NCBI RefSeq assembly: GCF_046602855.1
Contig: NZ_JBKINJ010000002.1
Span: 434,001 to 498,000, forward strand
Source: Gracilimonas sp046602855
GTDB lineage: Bacteria > Bacteroidota > Rhodothermia > Balneolales > Balneolaceae
Reading direction: 5' to 3'
Length of the DNA stretch: 64,000 nucleotides
Shown here piece by piece: positions 1 through 8,693 of the stretch (position 1 is the first letter of the stretch; every line of letters begins with the position of its first letter). The translations under genes were made by a program, and so were the position numbers. The notes under the pieces are model-generated. The model did no database searches. It was not told the origin of the DNA and saw only the letters and a list, made by a program, of their open reading frames with translations.

Positions 1-761
1 TGTTAACGGCTGTTCTTTTTTATGCAAAACAATTTCATATCGATCATTAACAGCGGTAATGATATATCCGCTTGGGCTAAAATTTTCCATCATACGTGTA
101 TTGAAAGGATATCCAGCCCCCGCATCAGTAAAAATTACAAAATGTTGAGGATAAGCCTCTTCATTCTTAGGCACATGTACTGTATCAACCAGCTCCCCGT
201 CAGATGAAATTTTATACCAGGCCATGGGAGGGTCTGTGTTGTTTTGTGGATTATCAGGATCAAAAAACACGTTCTTCACGTAGAAATTACCGTCATGATC
301 TACCTCAAAAACCTTGTAAGATGAAAGGAACCCTGATTGTACTAAAAAACTTTCAAAGAAATCTCCACTTGCTTTATACACGTTAATTCGTTGATTACCC
401 AGATCCCAAATAGCCAACCTTCCATCCGGGAAAGATCCTATTCCTCCAATTCTTTCATATTCTCCGGGTCCCCGGCCATCTCTGCCTACATATTTTATAA
501 ATGAGCCCTTACTATCAAACATTCTAACAACAGGCTTCCCTGCAGGAGAGTCAGCCACAAAAATAGCTCCGTCAGCGCCTACTGCAAGGTCTGAAATTCG
601 TGCAAATATATATTCAAATTCTCCATTCAAAGTTCCAATACGTAATTCTTCTTCTGCTTTATATGTGTTTTGGGCTTCGGATCGGACAGGAAAAAGCCAC
701 ACAAAAATGCTTATAAGGAAAAAAATAGAGTATAAGGCCTACTCTGTTTAGTGCTTAGCAT
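1..761 (-). CDS. 6-bladed beta-propeller protein, 3' end outside window, apparent frameshift in signal peptide
   Basis: On the reverse strand an open frame runs from about 730 to the window edge. It carries NHL/6-bladed propeller repeats with the family-like motif GRDGRGPGEYE, close to GRKGNGPGDL in the protein at 51102-52106. The only ATG before the body (759-761) lies in another frame: it encodes MLSTKQSRPYTLFF and stops at a TAA just after a run of seven T (719-725). With one more T the frames join into a normal signal peptide ending SEAQ. The body frame itself has a TAG directly upstream and no ATG before the propeller. Likely secreted or periplasmic; ligand unknown. The C-terminal part is missing. 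It may be a sequence error, a phase-variable gene or a fresh pseudogene. Confidence 0.6.
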
Positions 762-907
762 GACAAAATCATTTAATTACAAAACCCCGTTGTCTTTTAT
801 AAACTATTTATGTCAGAGTGTAGTAAAAATTTTGAAAACCTGTAACACCTTTTGGAATTCTTCTCGATTGCTCTGAAATTAGGGCAAATCTAAAAACCCC
901 CTATCAG

Positions 908-2122
908 ATGAAAAAAATCCATCTCCTACTGCTTATACTTTTTTTACTCCCTGGAACTCTTATAGCCCAAGATATTTATTATCCCGGCACCTGGGGAGAT
1001 TGGGAGAATAAATCGCCTGAAGACCTCGGATTAAATGCCGATAAGATTCAGGAAGCCATACAATACGCACAGGAAAATGAGACGAGCAACCCCCGCAGCA
1101 TGGAAGAGAATCACTATGGGACTTTTGGTCGCGAACCCTTTGGGGATGGCATCGGTCCTTTTAAAGATAGAGGACCACAAACCGGTATCATCATTAAAAA
1201 CGGATACATTGTAGCAGAATGGGGTGAACCGTTTCGCGTAGATATGACGCACAGTGTTACTAAAAGTTTCCTCACTACAACCATTGGAATTGCCTACGAT
1301 CGTGGATTGATCCGGGATGTAAATGAAAAGGTAGATCAGTATATGGCTCCCATCTATTTCATGGAATGGGATAACAATCAAAACAAAGCGGATACCTTCA
1401 AAGAACCCAAAGTATTTGAGCCGTTCAAAGGAGATCACAATTCCAAGATCACCTGGAATCACCTGCTCCGGCAGACTTCCGACTGGGAAGGCACCTTATG
1501 GGGAAAACCTGACTGGGCTGATCGCCCTTCCGGAGAACGCTCGGATTGGATGACCCGTGAACGACATGAACCCGGTACTGTATTTGAATACAACGATGTG
1601 CGCGTCAATCTTCTGGCTCTCGCTGCTATGAATGTATTACGCGAGCCGCTTCCCAAAGTACTTCGTGAAGAGGTGATGGATAAGATCGGAGCCTCCCCAA
1701 CCTGGCGCTGGATGGGATATGAGAATTCATGGGTTATCATAGATGGACAACAAATACAGGCCGTAAGCGGTGGAGGTCACTGGGGCGGAGGTATGTTCAT
1801 CAGTGCCCGGGACCAGGCCCGATTTGGTCTGCTCACCCTTAGAAACGGAAAGTGGAAAAAAGAACAAATTATTTCTGAAGAATGGAATAAAATGGCCCAA
1901 ACACCCACCGAAGCCAACACTAATTACGGCTTTATGAATTGGTTTTTGAATGTTAATAAAGATCGTATACCCAGTGCCCCTAAATCCGCCTTTTTTCATC
2001 TTGGTTCTGGTGTTAACATGGTTTATGTAGATCAGGAGAATGACCTTGTTATTGTTGCCCGATGGATCGAAAGTGATGCTATGGATGGTGTAGTTAAAAG
2101 AGTTTTGGAGGCTCTTGAATAA
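908..2122 (+). CDS. Secreted serine hydrolase, beta-lactamase/class C esterase fold
   Basis: 404 residues with a signal peptide (1-20, ending LIAQ). The penicillin-binding/beta-lactamase fold signature is present: SVTK at 116-119 as the SxxK nucleophile motif, a Tyr motif YND at 228-230, and a C-terminal HLGSG near 366 in place of KTG. This family includes class C beta-lactamases, esterases and D-aminopeptidases; the sequence does not decide between them. The protein is probably periplasmic. The next gene starts four bases after its stop, so the two are probably co-transcribed. Confidence 0.8.
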   Translation: MKKIHLLLLILFLLPGTLIAQDIYYPGTWGDWENKSPEDLGLNADKIQEAIQYAQENETSNPRSMEENHYGTFGREPFGDGIGPFKDRGPQTGIIIKNGYIVAEWGEPFRVDMTHSVTKSFLTTTIGIAYDRGLIRDVNEKVDQYMAPIYFMEWDNNQNKADTFKEPKVFEPFKGDHNSKITWNHLLRQTSDWEGTLWGKPDWADRPSGERSDWMTRERHEPGTVFEYNDVRVNLLALAAMNVLREPLPKVLREEVMDKIGASPTWRWMGYENSWVIIDGQQIQAVSGGGHWGGGMFISARDQARFGLLTLRNGKWKKEQIISEEWNKMAQTPTEANTNYGFMNWFLNVNKDRIPSAPKSAFFHLGSGVNMVYVDQENDLVIVARWIESDAMDGVVKRVLEALE

Positions 2123-2125
2123 TCT

Positions 2126-2773
2126 ATGAATAAAACCGCCATACTTATTGGCGCAACCGGATTAGTCGGTTCAGAGGTATTAGACCTTCTTTTAAAAGAT
2201 GAACATTACGATACTGTCAAAATTTTTCACAGGAAAAGTACCGGTAAACATCATTCAAAACTGGATGAGTATGTCATCGATTTTAATAAGATAGATGAGT
2301 GGAAACACCTGATAACAGGCAACGAACTTTACTCTGCATTGGGAACAACTATCAAAAAAGCCGGGAGTGAGCAGCAGCAGTATACTGTCGATTATACCTA
2401 TCAATATGAGGAAGCGAAAGCCGCTGCTGAAAATGGGGTTAAAAAATATTCGTTGGTTTCATCAGCCGGTGCTAATCACCGATCCCGGGTTTTCTATTCT
2501 CGCCTGAAGGGTGAGTTGGATGATGATGTGAAGGACCTCCCTTTTGAAGTAATCACCATTATGCGGCCTTCTATATTGGCCGGTGAACGCAATGAAAAGA
2601 GGCTCGGTGAATCTGTCGGACTTTTTTTAATGTCATTTCTAACCAAACTGCCCGGCTTACAGAAATACCGCCCTATTTCCGGTAAAACCGTGGCTCAGGG
2701 AATGATACATTCGCTACAAAAATGTCCACCGGGTTACCATATATTTGAATTTGACGAGATCTTTCACCTGTAA
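2126..2773 (+). CDS. NAD(P)-binding Rossmann protein, HTATIP2/YbjS-like SDR
   Basis: 215 residues, cytoplasmic. The N-terminus has the dinucleotide-binding loop GATGLVG (glycines 9, 12, 15), typical of atypical short-chain dehydrogenases. A VSSAGA strand (111-116) and YSRLK (Tyr124, Lys128) stand in for the usual Ser-Tyr-Lys triad. The length and the MRPSILAGER segment match the bacterial relatives of TIP30/HTATIP2. The substrate cannot be told. It follows the serine hydrolase by four bases and is likely its operon partner. Confidence 0.72.
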   Translation: MNKTAILIGATGLVGSEVLDLLLKDEHYDTVKIFHRKSTGKHHSKLDEYVIDFNKIDEWKHLITGNELYSALGTTIKKAGSEQQQYTVDYTYQYEEAKAAAENGVKKYSLVSSAGANHRSRVFYSRLKGELDDDVKDLPFEVITIMRPSILAGERNEKRLGESVGLFLMSFLTKLPGLQKYRPISGKTVAQGMIHSLQKCPPGYHIFEFDEIFHL

Positions 2774-2900
2774 ATCGTTAACACCTCTCCTATTGTTGCG
2801 GTAGATACACGATACATCACCTCTCTCACCCTTGGAATGCCATTTTCAATTTGCTTGCTGATTACTTACTATCTCTAAATTGCAATTTCATTCTCCCGCT

Positions 2901-4190
2901 ATGAAAAAATCGTTACTGCTCGTCTTAATCTCTCTTATCTCAATAACTGCCAATGCTCAGGAACTGAAACAGATCATTGACCAAAAAGCTGATGAAATTG
3001 AGGAACAGGTCATAGAATGGCGCCGGCATTTCCATGAAAATCCGGAGCTCTCTAACCGTGAATTTGGGACTGCGGCCTACATTGCAGATTACTTGAATGA
3101 ACTAGGGTTAAAAGTTGAAACCGAAATCGCCCATACCGGAGTGGTTGCAATTCTGAAAGGTGGCAAACCCGGCCCAGTGATCGGTTTACGTGCCGATATT
3201 GATGGCCTGCCTGTCACAGAACGTAATGAGCTCCCATTTAAATCCATAGCCACCGGAATGTATCAGGGAAAGGAAGTTGGAGTGATGCATGCCTGTGGCC
3301 ACGACACGCACATCGCCATCCTGATGGGCGTGGCAAAGATCCTGACCGACATGAAAGATGAGATCAAAGGTACAGTTAAATTTATTTTTCAACCCGCTGA
3401 AGAAGGTGCGCCTTTGGGTGAAGAAGGTGGAGCTGAGTTAATGGTGAAGGAAGGTGTTCTCGAAAACCCGGATGTGGATGTAATCTTTGGTCTCCATATC
3501 AACGATGCCACACCGGTTGGAGTCATCACTTACCGCCCGGAAGGAATTATGGCTAGCGTCAATAGCTATACTATTCAGGTCAAGGGAAGGCAGGCCCACG
3601 GTTCTGCACCCTGGAATGGCGTTGATCCTATTGTGACTGCCGCTCAAATGATCAATAATATTCAAACCATTGTGAGTCGCAGCATGGAGTTAACCAAACA
3701 GGCGGCTGTAGTAACCGTTGGAGTTATTGAGGGCGGTGTACGTCATAACATCATTCCTGAATCCGTGAAAATGGAAGGCACCATCAGAGCTTTGGATGAA
3801 GACATGCGTCAACTCATATTCCAGCGACTGAAAACCATTGTCCAAAATACCGCTGAAAGTAATGGTGCGGAGGCAACCCTTACCATCCACGATGGGTACC
3901 CCATTACTTATAACGATCCCAAACTTACATCCATCATGGCACCTACACTTGAGGAAGTTGCCAATGGAAATGCAATTGTTATGGACGCCATCACCGGAGC
4001 TGAAGATTTTTCTTTTTTCCAGAATGAAATTCCCGGATTATACTTCTTTGTAGGAGCTAAAGTACCTGATCGTGAACCCGCCGGCCATCACACCCCTGAC
4101 TTTATGCTGGATGAAAGGGGAATGAAACTTGGTGTACGGGCTATGAGTAATCTCGTGGTTGATTATATGAACAACGTCGCCGGAAACTAA
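2901..4190 (+). CDS. Secreted M20D family amidohydrolase
   Basis: 429 residues from the ATG at 2901; a TTG at 2880 would put seven residues ahead of a clean signal peptide (MKKSLLLV..NAQ, 1-20), so the later start is preferred. M20D landmarks: RADIDGLPV (97-105), HACGHDTH (130-137; Cys132 and His134 are typical metal ligands) and QPAEEG (164-169, catalytic Glu). The family hydrolyses N-acyl amino acids, hippurate or indole-acetyl conjugates. The signal peptide implies a periplasmic enzyme acting on imported conjugates. It is followed 24 bases later by a second secreted M20 peptidase. Confidence 0.85.
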   Translation: MKKSLLLVLISLISITANAQELKQIIDQKADEIEEQVIEWRRHFHENPELSNREFGTAAYIADYLNELGLKVETEIAHTGVVAILKGGKPGPVIGLRADIDGLPVTERNELPFKSIATGMYQGKEVGVMHACGHDTHIAILMGVAKILTDMKDEIKGTVKFIFQPAEEGAPLGEEGGAELMVKEGVLENPDVDVIFGLHINDATPVGVITYRPEGIMASVNSYTIQVKGRQAHGSAPWNGVDPIVTAAQMINNIQTIVSRSMELTKQAAVVTVGVIEGGVRHNIIPESVKMEGTIRALDEDMRQLIFQRLKTIVQNTAESNGAEATLTIHDGYPITYNDPKLTSIMAPTLEEVANGNAIVMDAITGAEDFSFFQNEIPGLYFFVGAKVPDREPAGHHTPDFMLDERGMKLGVRAMSNLVVDYMNNVAGN

Positions 4191-4214
4191 TTTTTAAATC
4201 TCCCAGATAAAATC

Positions 4215-5504
4215 ATGAAAAGACTTATAATTCTCCCCATTTTACTCCTTTTTAGTCTTAACCTTTCAGCTCAGCAGCTTTCAGAAACCGAGCAAAAGAT
4301 CCTTGACCGCATCGATGCCAATCACGCCGAAGCCCTGCAGTTACTGGAAACCAATGTGAACATCAACAGCGGAACCCTAAATTTTGATGGGGTCCGAAAA
4401 GTTGGGGAAAATTATATCCAAGCCTATAATGAACTCGGCTTTGAAACCCGGTGGATCCCTCAGGATGAGGTAAACCGGGCCGGTCATTTCTTTGCCGAGC
4501 AAAAGGGTAAATCAGGCAAAAAACTACTCCTCATTGGTCATCTTGACACCGTTTTTGAGCCAGACAGCCCATTTCAGAAATTCAAAATGCTGAATGATTC
4601 CGTGGCTACGGGCCCCGGAGTAAATGACATGAAAGCCGGTAATGTGATGATCCTCTATGCACTAAAAGCGTTAAAAGAAGCGGGTGCCATTCCTGATGCA
4701 CAAATAATTGTAGCCTATACCGGAGATGAGGAAAAGGCCGGAAGTCCAACATCCATTAGCCGCAAAGACCTGGTTGATGCCGCCAAAAGAAGTGGTGTCG
4801 CTCTAGGCTTTGAAACGGCATCCGGATTCAGTTATGCTACGGTTGCACGACGTGCTTCCTATTCCTGGAAACTTGAAGTTGAAGGTCGGCAAGCCCACTC
4901 TTCGGGTATTTTTAGCGACGATACTGGAGCCGGATCGGTATATGAAGCTTCCAGGATTTTGAATCGTTTTTATGAAGAGCTTAGAGAAGATAACCTTACC
5001 TATAATGTGGGTGTTATACTGGGAGGAAATGAGGTTGATTATGACGAAGAACAGATCAAGGGAACCGTAAGTGGCAAAACGAATATTGTTCCAAAGACAA
5101 CTATCGCTCATGGCGGGATACGGTTTTTAACCACTGAACAGGGCGACCGAGCCTTCGAGAAAATGAGAGACATTGTATCCGATCACCTGCCGCAAACCTC
5201 AGCTGAACTTACTATTTATGAAGGCTACCCACCCATGGAACCAACGGAAGGAAATATGGAATTGCTGGATGTTTTGGATCAACTGAGTCAGGATATGGGA
5301 CTAGGTGAAGTTGAAGCTTATGATCCCGGAAGACGTGGAGCCGCAGATATTTCATTCGTGGCCGAATACATAGATGGATTGGATGGACTTGGAGCCATGG
5401 GAAGCGGTGCGCACGGACCAAATGAAACCATCAATCTAAAGACCTACAAAGAGCTTACTAAACGAGCTGCTTTATTGATCTACAGATTGACACAACAAGA
5501 ATAA
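4215..5504 (+). CDS. Secreted M20 peptidase, glutamate carboxypeptidase (CPG2)-like
   Basis: 429 residues with a signal peptide ending LSAQ (1-19). Zinc-site motifs: GHLDT (His109, Asp111), GVNDMKAGN (bridging Asp138), and TGDEEKAG with the catalytic and metal Glu pair 172-173. A C-terminal GSGAHGPNE supplies the last histidine ligand. The layout is that of M20A/CPG2 carboxypeptidases, which remove C-terminal glutamate or act on dipeptides. With the upstream M20D gene it forms a two-gene periplasmic peptide and amide salvage unit. No terminator is seen downstream; a long non-coding repeat region follows. Confidence 0.83.
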   Translation: MKRLIILPILLLFSLNLSAQQLSETEQKILDRIDANHAEALQLLETNVNINSGTLNFDGVRKVGENYIQAYNELGFETRWIPQDEVNRAGHFFAEQKGKSGKKLLLIGHLDTVFEPDSPFQKFKMLNDSVATGPGVNDMKAGNVMILYALKALKEAGAIPDAQIIVAYTGDEEKAGSPTSISRKDLVDAAKRSGVALGFETASGFSYATVARRASYSWKLEVEGRQAHSSGIFSDDTGAGSVYEASRILNRFYEELREDNLTYNVGVILGGNEVDYDEEQIKGTVSGKTNIVPKTTIAHGGIRFLTTEQGDRAFEKMRDIVSDHLPQTSAELTIYEGYPPMEPTEGNMELLDVLDQLSQDMGLGEVEAYDPGRRGAADISFVAEYIDGLDGLGAMGSGAHGPNETINLKTYKELTKRAALLIYRLTQQE

Positions 5505-5537
5505 CAGCTCGATCCAAATCCAAGATCTTAGCCTCTT

Positions 5538-6168
5538 TCCCAACCACCCGGTAGTGAATGCCTTGCGGGACCTCCCGGTCCCAATGATAAGATGATGGGC
5601 TGAAATTAACTCTTACAAACCTTGGCCACACCGACCACCCCTTAATCCCCGCCCAAGCCGGGAAACCCCTGATTAGGCAACATAAATTAATTTAACCTTC
5701 ACTCCTCACATCGGCCTTAGAAAAAAGAGTGTTAAGAAGATGACGGAGTGGAGCGTTAAGAAATAAATCCCATTCACCACCTCGTCATCCCGGACAAGCT
5801 GTAGCAACAGCGAAAGCGCCGATCCGGAATCTCCCTAATTCGACCCCGTTCTTGCAGTCAGGAGATCCCTGGTCTGGGCTAGGGATGACTGAACTTTTAT
5901 TGCATTGATTTATTTTAGTGGAATGAAGTCAGCTTTAGCTCTTTTTTCGCAGCCGGTAGTTTTTTCTTTTGCCTATCCCGTGCACACTTGTCGGGGTCGG
6001 CATAATGGAAAATAAAGATATAGTGTCAGTTTACTTTTATTAGGATCAACGTTGTGATCCGTGCCGACGCAGAGCGTCAGGTACAAGGGTTAATAGAAAA
6101 CCTAAGTTTGGATAATAACACGACTTAGCCACACCGCCCCTTAATCCCGAGCCAAGCGGGAAACCTCA
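5538..6168. repeat. Non-coding repeat block upstream of the amylase gene (copies A, A2, C)
   Basis: The 748-base gap 5505-6252 has no supportable gene. Bases 5538-5684 match 8342-8500 downstream of the amylase, sharing CTTGCGGGACCTCCCGGTCC and CCTTAATCCCCGCCC. Bases 6035-6092 match 8505-8560, sharing CGCAGAGCGTCAGG. Bases 6122-6168 repeat part of the first unit (CTTAATCC..CCAAGCGGGAA). All copies run in the same direction. No transposase lies nearby, so these look like REP-like or non-autonomous elements of unknown class. Confidence 0.65.
5784..5889. repeat. Nested imperfect palindrome (REP-like)
   Basis: Outer arms GTCATCCC (5784-5791) and GGGATGAC (5882-5889) pair perfectly. Inner arms GGAATCTCC (5826-5834) and GGAGATCCC (5861-5869) pair with one mismatch. 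The form, gtcatcccgg..ctcc and then the reverse, is that of the short extragenic palindromes found in multiple copies in many genomes. It lies inside the repeat-rich gap before the amylase gene. Confidence 0.5.
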
Positions 6169-6252
6169 AACTTCACGATGTAAGCATTTACATAAGAAAA
6201 AGTCTTGAGTGATCTTTATTATTCCGCACTAAGAATTAATCAAAGATCGCTC

Positions 6253-8115
6253 ATGAAAAGACTATTCTCACTCATTCTAGCACTTTTTCTATTTGTTCCT
6301 GCACTTCAGGCTCAATTACCTGAACAAATTCAATTGGTGGATCCTCCATTCTGGTGGGTCCAAATGCCTGTTAATGAACTGCAACTTCAACTTTACGGTG
6401 ATGATCTGGGTTTATACCGGGCAACCACAGACTACCCCGGCGTAAATATCACCAAACAACTAGCCGTTGACTCGCCTAACTATCTATTTCTCTACTTTGA
6501 TATTTCTGATGAGGCTGAAGCCGGAAATATGGAGATCGTACTCACTCACCACAACAAGGAAATTGTATTTGATTACGAACTGAAAACACGAGAATCCACA
6601 GAAGGCCGGAACAATGGCTTTGACCCTTCGGATGTGATCTATCTGATGATGCCGGATAGATTTGCCAATGGCGATCCTACCAACGATTCGATAGAAGGAA
6701 TGCTCGAACCTGCCGACCGATCTGATCCTCAGCGCCGGCAAGGTGGTGATATTCAAGGGGTAATGGATCACCTGGATTACATTGAAGATCTGGGTATGAC
6801 AGCCATTTGGTTCACCCCCATGTTCGAAAATGACATGAGCGTAGAATATGGAGCCTATCACGGATATGCAGCCACCGATCTTTACAAAGTGGACCGCCGG
6901 TATGGAACCAATGCTCTTTATAAGGAGCTCGTATCCAAAGTTCAGGATCGTGATATGAAGGTCATCATGGATATGATCCACAATCATATTGGTGACAAGC
7001 ATTGGTGGATGAAGGATCTGCCGACCAACGACTGGGTGTTCGATTATGAAGAAGTCGGACAAACCAATTATCGAGGGGTGGTTGCTTCTGATCCTTATGC
7101 ATCTGATTACGATTCTACGAAATTAACGGATGGATGGTTCGTGCCGGAAATGCCAGACCTGAATCAAGACAATGAATTACTGGCCGATTACCTCATTCAA
7201 AATACACTATGGTGGATCGAATATTCCGGAATTGACGGCATCCGTATGGATACCTATGTTTATCCAGACAAAGATTATATGGCCCGTTGGTCAAAAGAAG
7301 TTATGGCTGCCTACCCTGATTTTAACATTGTAGGTGAAGCGTGGGTTGAAAACGTCCCCGCTGAAGCTTATTGGCAATATGACAAAGCCGGCGTAGATGA
7401 TGGCTACCAGTCACACCTTCCAAGCCTGACTGATTTCCAATTTGCCTTTGCGGTCCGCGATGCCTTTAATGAGGAATTTGGCTGGACGACCGGGCTCAGC
7501 CAGTTGTATTATGTGCTCTCCCAGGATTTCCTGTATTCTGATCCGATGGGCAACGTTATCTTTCTGGACAACCATGATATGAGCCGCTATTTCGAGCACA
7601 TCGGCAAAGATGAAGATCATTTCAAAATGGCATATGCGTTTCTGATGACCACCCGTGGAATTCCACAGGTCTATTACGGTACCGAGCTAATGATGGCCCA
7701 CGAAAATCGTGGCGGAGATGACGAAGTCTGGCGACAAACCATGCCGGGCGGCTGGCCTGATGATAATCGTAGTGTATTCACTGAGGCAGGACGGACCAAT
7801 AAAGAAAATGAGATCGTCGATTACGTTACTAAGTTGACACAATGGCGAAAAGATGCGGTCGCAACTCATGAAGGTAAATTGGTGCATTTTATCCCCGAGA
7901 ACAACACCTATGTTTACTTCCGTGTCCATGAAGAACAGACCATTATGGTAGCCATGAATGCGAATGAGGAAGCAGTGACCTTAGACCGAGATCGCTTTGC
8001 AGAGATTCTGGATAAATTTGAGATTGGGGTTGATGTGATTTCCGGAGATGAGATCGATGTATCGGATGATCTTGAGGTGGATGGGAAAACCGCCGTAGTT
8101 TGGGAGTTGAGATGA
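6253..8115 (+). CDS. Secreted GH13 alpha-amylase family protein (cyclomaltodextrinase/neopullulanase-like, SusA-type)
   Basis: 620 residues from the ATG at 6253. An in-frame start at 6205 adds 16 residues before a good signal peptide (MKRLFSLI..LQAQ) and is rejected. An N-terminal beta-sandwich (about 22-115) resembles the cyclomaltodextrinase N domain. The GH13 barrel follows, with nucleophile Asp333 in GIRMDT, acid/base Glu362 in GEAWV and Asp442 in DNHD. A beta C-domain ends the chain. It should cut alpha-1,4 (and perhaps 1,6) glucans in the periplasm or on the outer membrane. Cytoplasmic partners glgB and malQ are encoded 25 kb away. Related repeats flank the gene on both sides. Confidence 0.87.
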   Translation: MKRLFSLILALFLFVPALQAQLPEQIQLVDPPFWWVQMPVNELQLQLYGDDLGLYRATTDYPGVNITKQLAVDSPNYLFLYFDISDEAEAGNMEIVLTHHNKEIVFDYELKTRESTEGRNNGFDPSDVIYLMMPDRFANGDPTNDSIEGMLEPADRSDPQRRQGGDIQGVMDHLDYIEDLGMTAIWFTPMFENDMSVEYGAYHGYAATDLYKVDRRYGTNALYKELVSKVQDRDMKVIMDMIHNHIGDKHWWMKDLPTNDWVFDYEEVGQTNYRGVVASDPYASDYDSTKLTDGWFVPEMPDLNQDNELLADYLIQNTLWWIEYSGIDGIRMDTYVYPDKDYMARWSKEVMAAYPDFNIVGEAWVENVPAEAYWQYDKAGVDDGYQSHLPSLTDFQFAFAVRDAFNEEFGWTTGLSQLYYVLSQDFLYSDPMGNVIFLDNHDMSRYFEHIGKDEDHFKMAYAFLMTTRGIPQVYYGTELMMAHENRGGDDEVWRQTMPGGWPDDNRSVFTEAGRTNKENEIVDYVTKLTQWRKDAVATHEGKLVHFIPENNTYVYFRVHEEQTIMVAMNANEEAVTLDRDRFAEILDKFEIGVDVISGDEIDVSDDLEVDGKTAVVWELR

Positions 8116-8160
8116 TTCCTGAACCTGTTGGGATAACTGATGAATTGAGTCTCTGAACCT

Positions 8161-8320
8161 GTCCCGTTAGGACAACATGTTTGTAAAAAAAGAGAAAGTA
8201 AAGATAGGTGTGTGCAGTAGGTACACATCCAAGCTCTTTCAGGCAATACATATCGTACCTACGGCACGAGAGCTATTGGTTAGGGTGTTGCTTTTTACAA
8301 ACATAACGTCCCCACGGGAC
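8161..8320. repeat. 160-bp nested imperfect palindrome
   Basis: 29-base arms at 8161-8189 and 8292-8320 are reverse complements except for about five positions; both end in GTCCCG and TTTGTAAAAA, read outward-in. Inside, GTAGGTAC (8217-8224) pairs with GTACCTAC (8255-8262). No convincing ORF lies within. The size and structure fit a non-autonomous palindromic mobile unit or a folded RNA. It sits 45 bases after the amylase stop. Confidence 0.6.
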
Positions 8321-8341
8321 GGCAAGTTCGTTAATCTCGTT

Positions 8342-8560
8342 CCCAACCTCCCGGTTGGTAACGCCTTGCGGGACCTCCCGGTCCCAATGAAAGGCAGAAG
8401 ATGCTGTAAATAAATTTCTTAAGCCTTGGCCACATTGACCCACCCCTTAATCCCCGCCCAAGCGGGGAAGCTCTTGATTAGACATCACAAATAAAACTGG
8501 TAGTTTTATTAGGATCGACGCTTTTATTCGTGCCGTCGCAGAGCGTCAGGCACGAGGGTA
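8342..8560. repeat. Downstream copy of the amylase-flanking repeat (B, B2)
   Basis: Bases 8342-8500 align with 5538-5684 and bases 8505-8560 with 6035-6092, in the same order and orientation. Here the two parts are adjacent, whereas upstream they are separated by about 350 bases that include another palindrome. Shared words include CTTGCGGGACCTCCCGGTCC. The gap 8116-8693 otherwise holds only the palindrome at 8161-8320 and AT-rich DNA before prfC. Confidence 0.65.
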
Positions 8561-8693
8561 AAGGAGAGGGTGGTTGTCACCAAAGCATCATTTATTTAAT
8601 TACAGCGCCACATTTTTCACTCCTCACTATCTACTACAAACTTCACTGAAAAGGCCGTATCTTTAAGGCTTCAATCAAGCTGAACGAGACACT

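Noticed and set aside
22..386. Two forward ORFs of about 60 residues at the left edge
   Set aside because: They lie antisense to the long propeller frame and show no domain of their own.
6484..7062. A 192-residue reverse-strand ORF inside the amylase gene
   Set aside because: It is antisense to the GH13 catalytic region, with His/Ile-rich composition and no recognisable domain; the forward gene is clear.
8177..8413. A 78-residue forward ORF after the amylase gene
   Set aside because: It is made of palindrome and repeat DNA, with no ribosome site or family resemblance.
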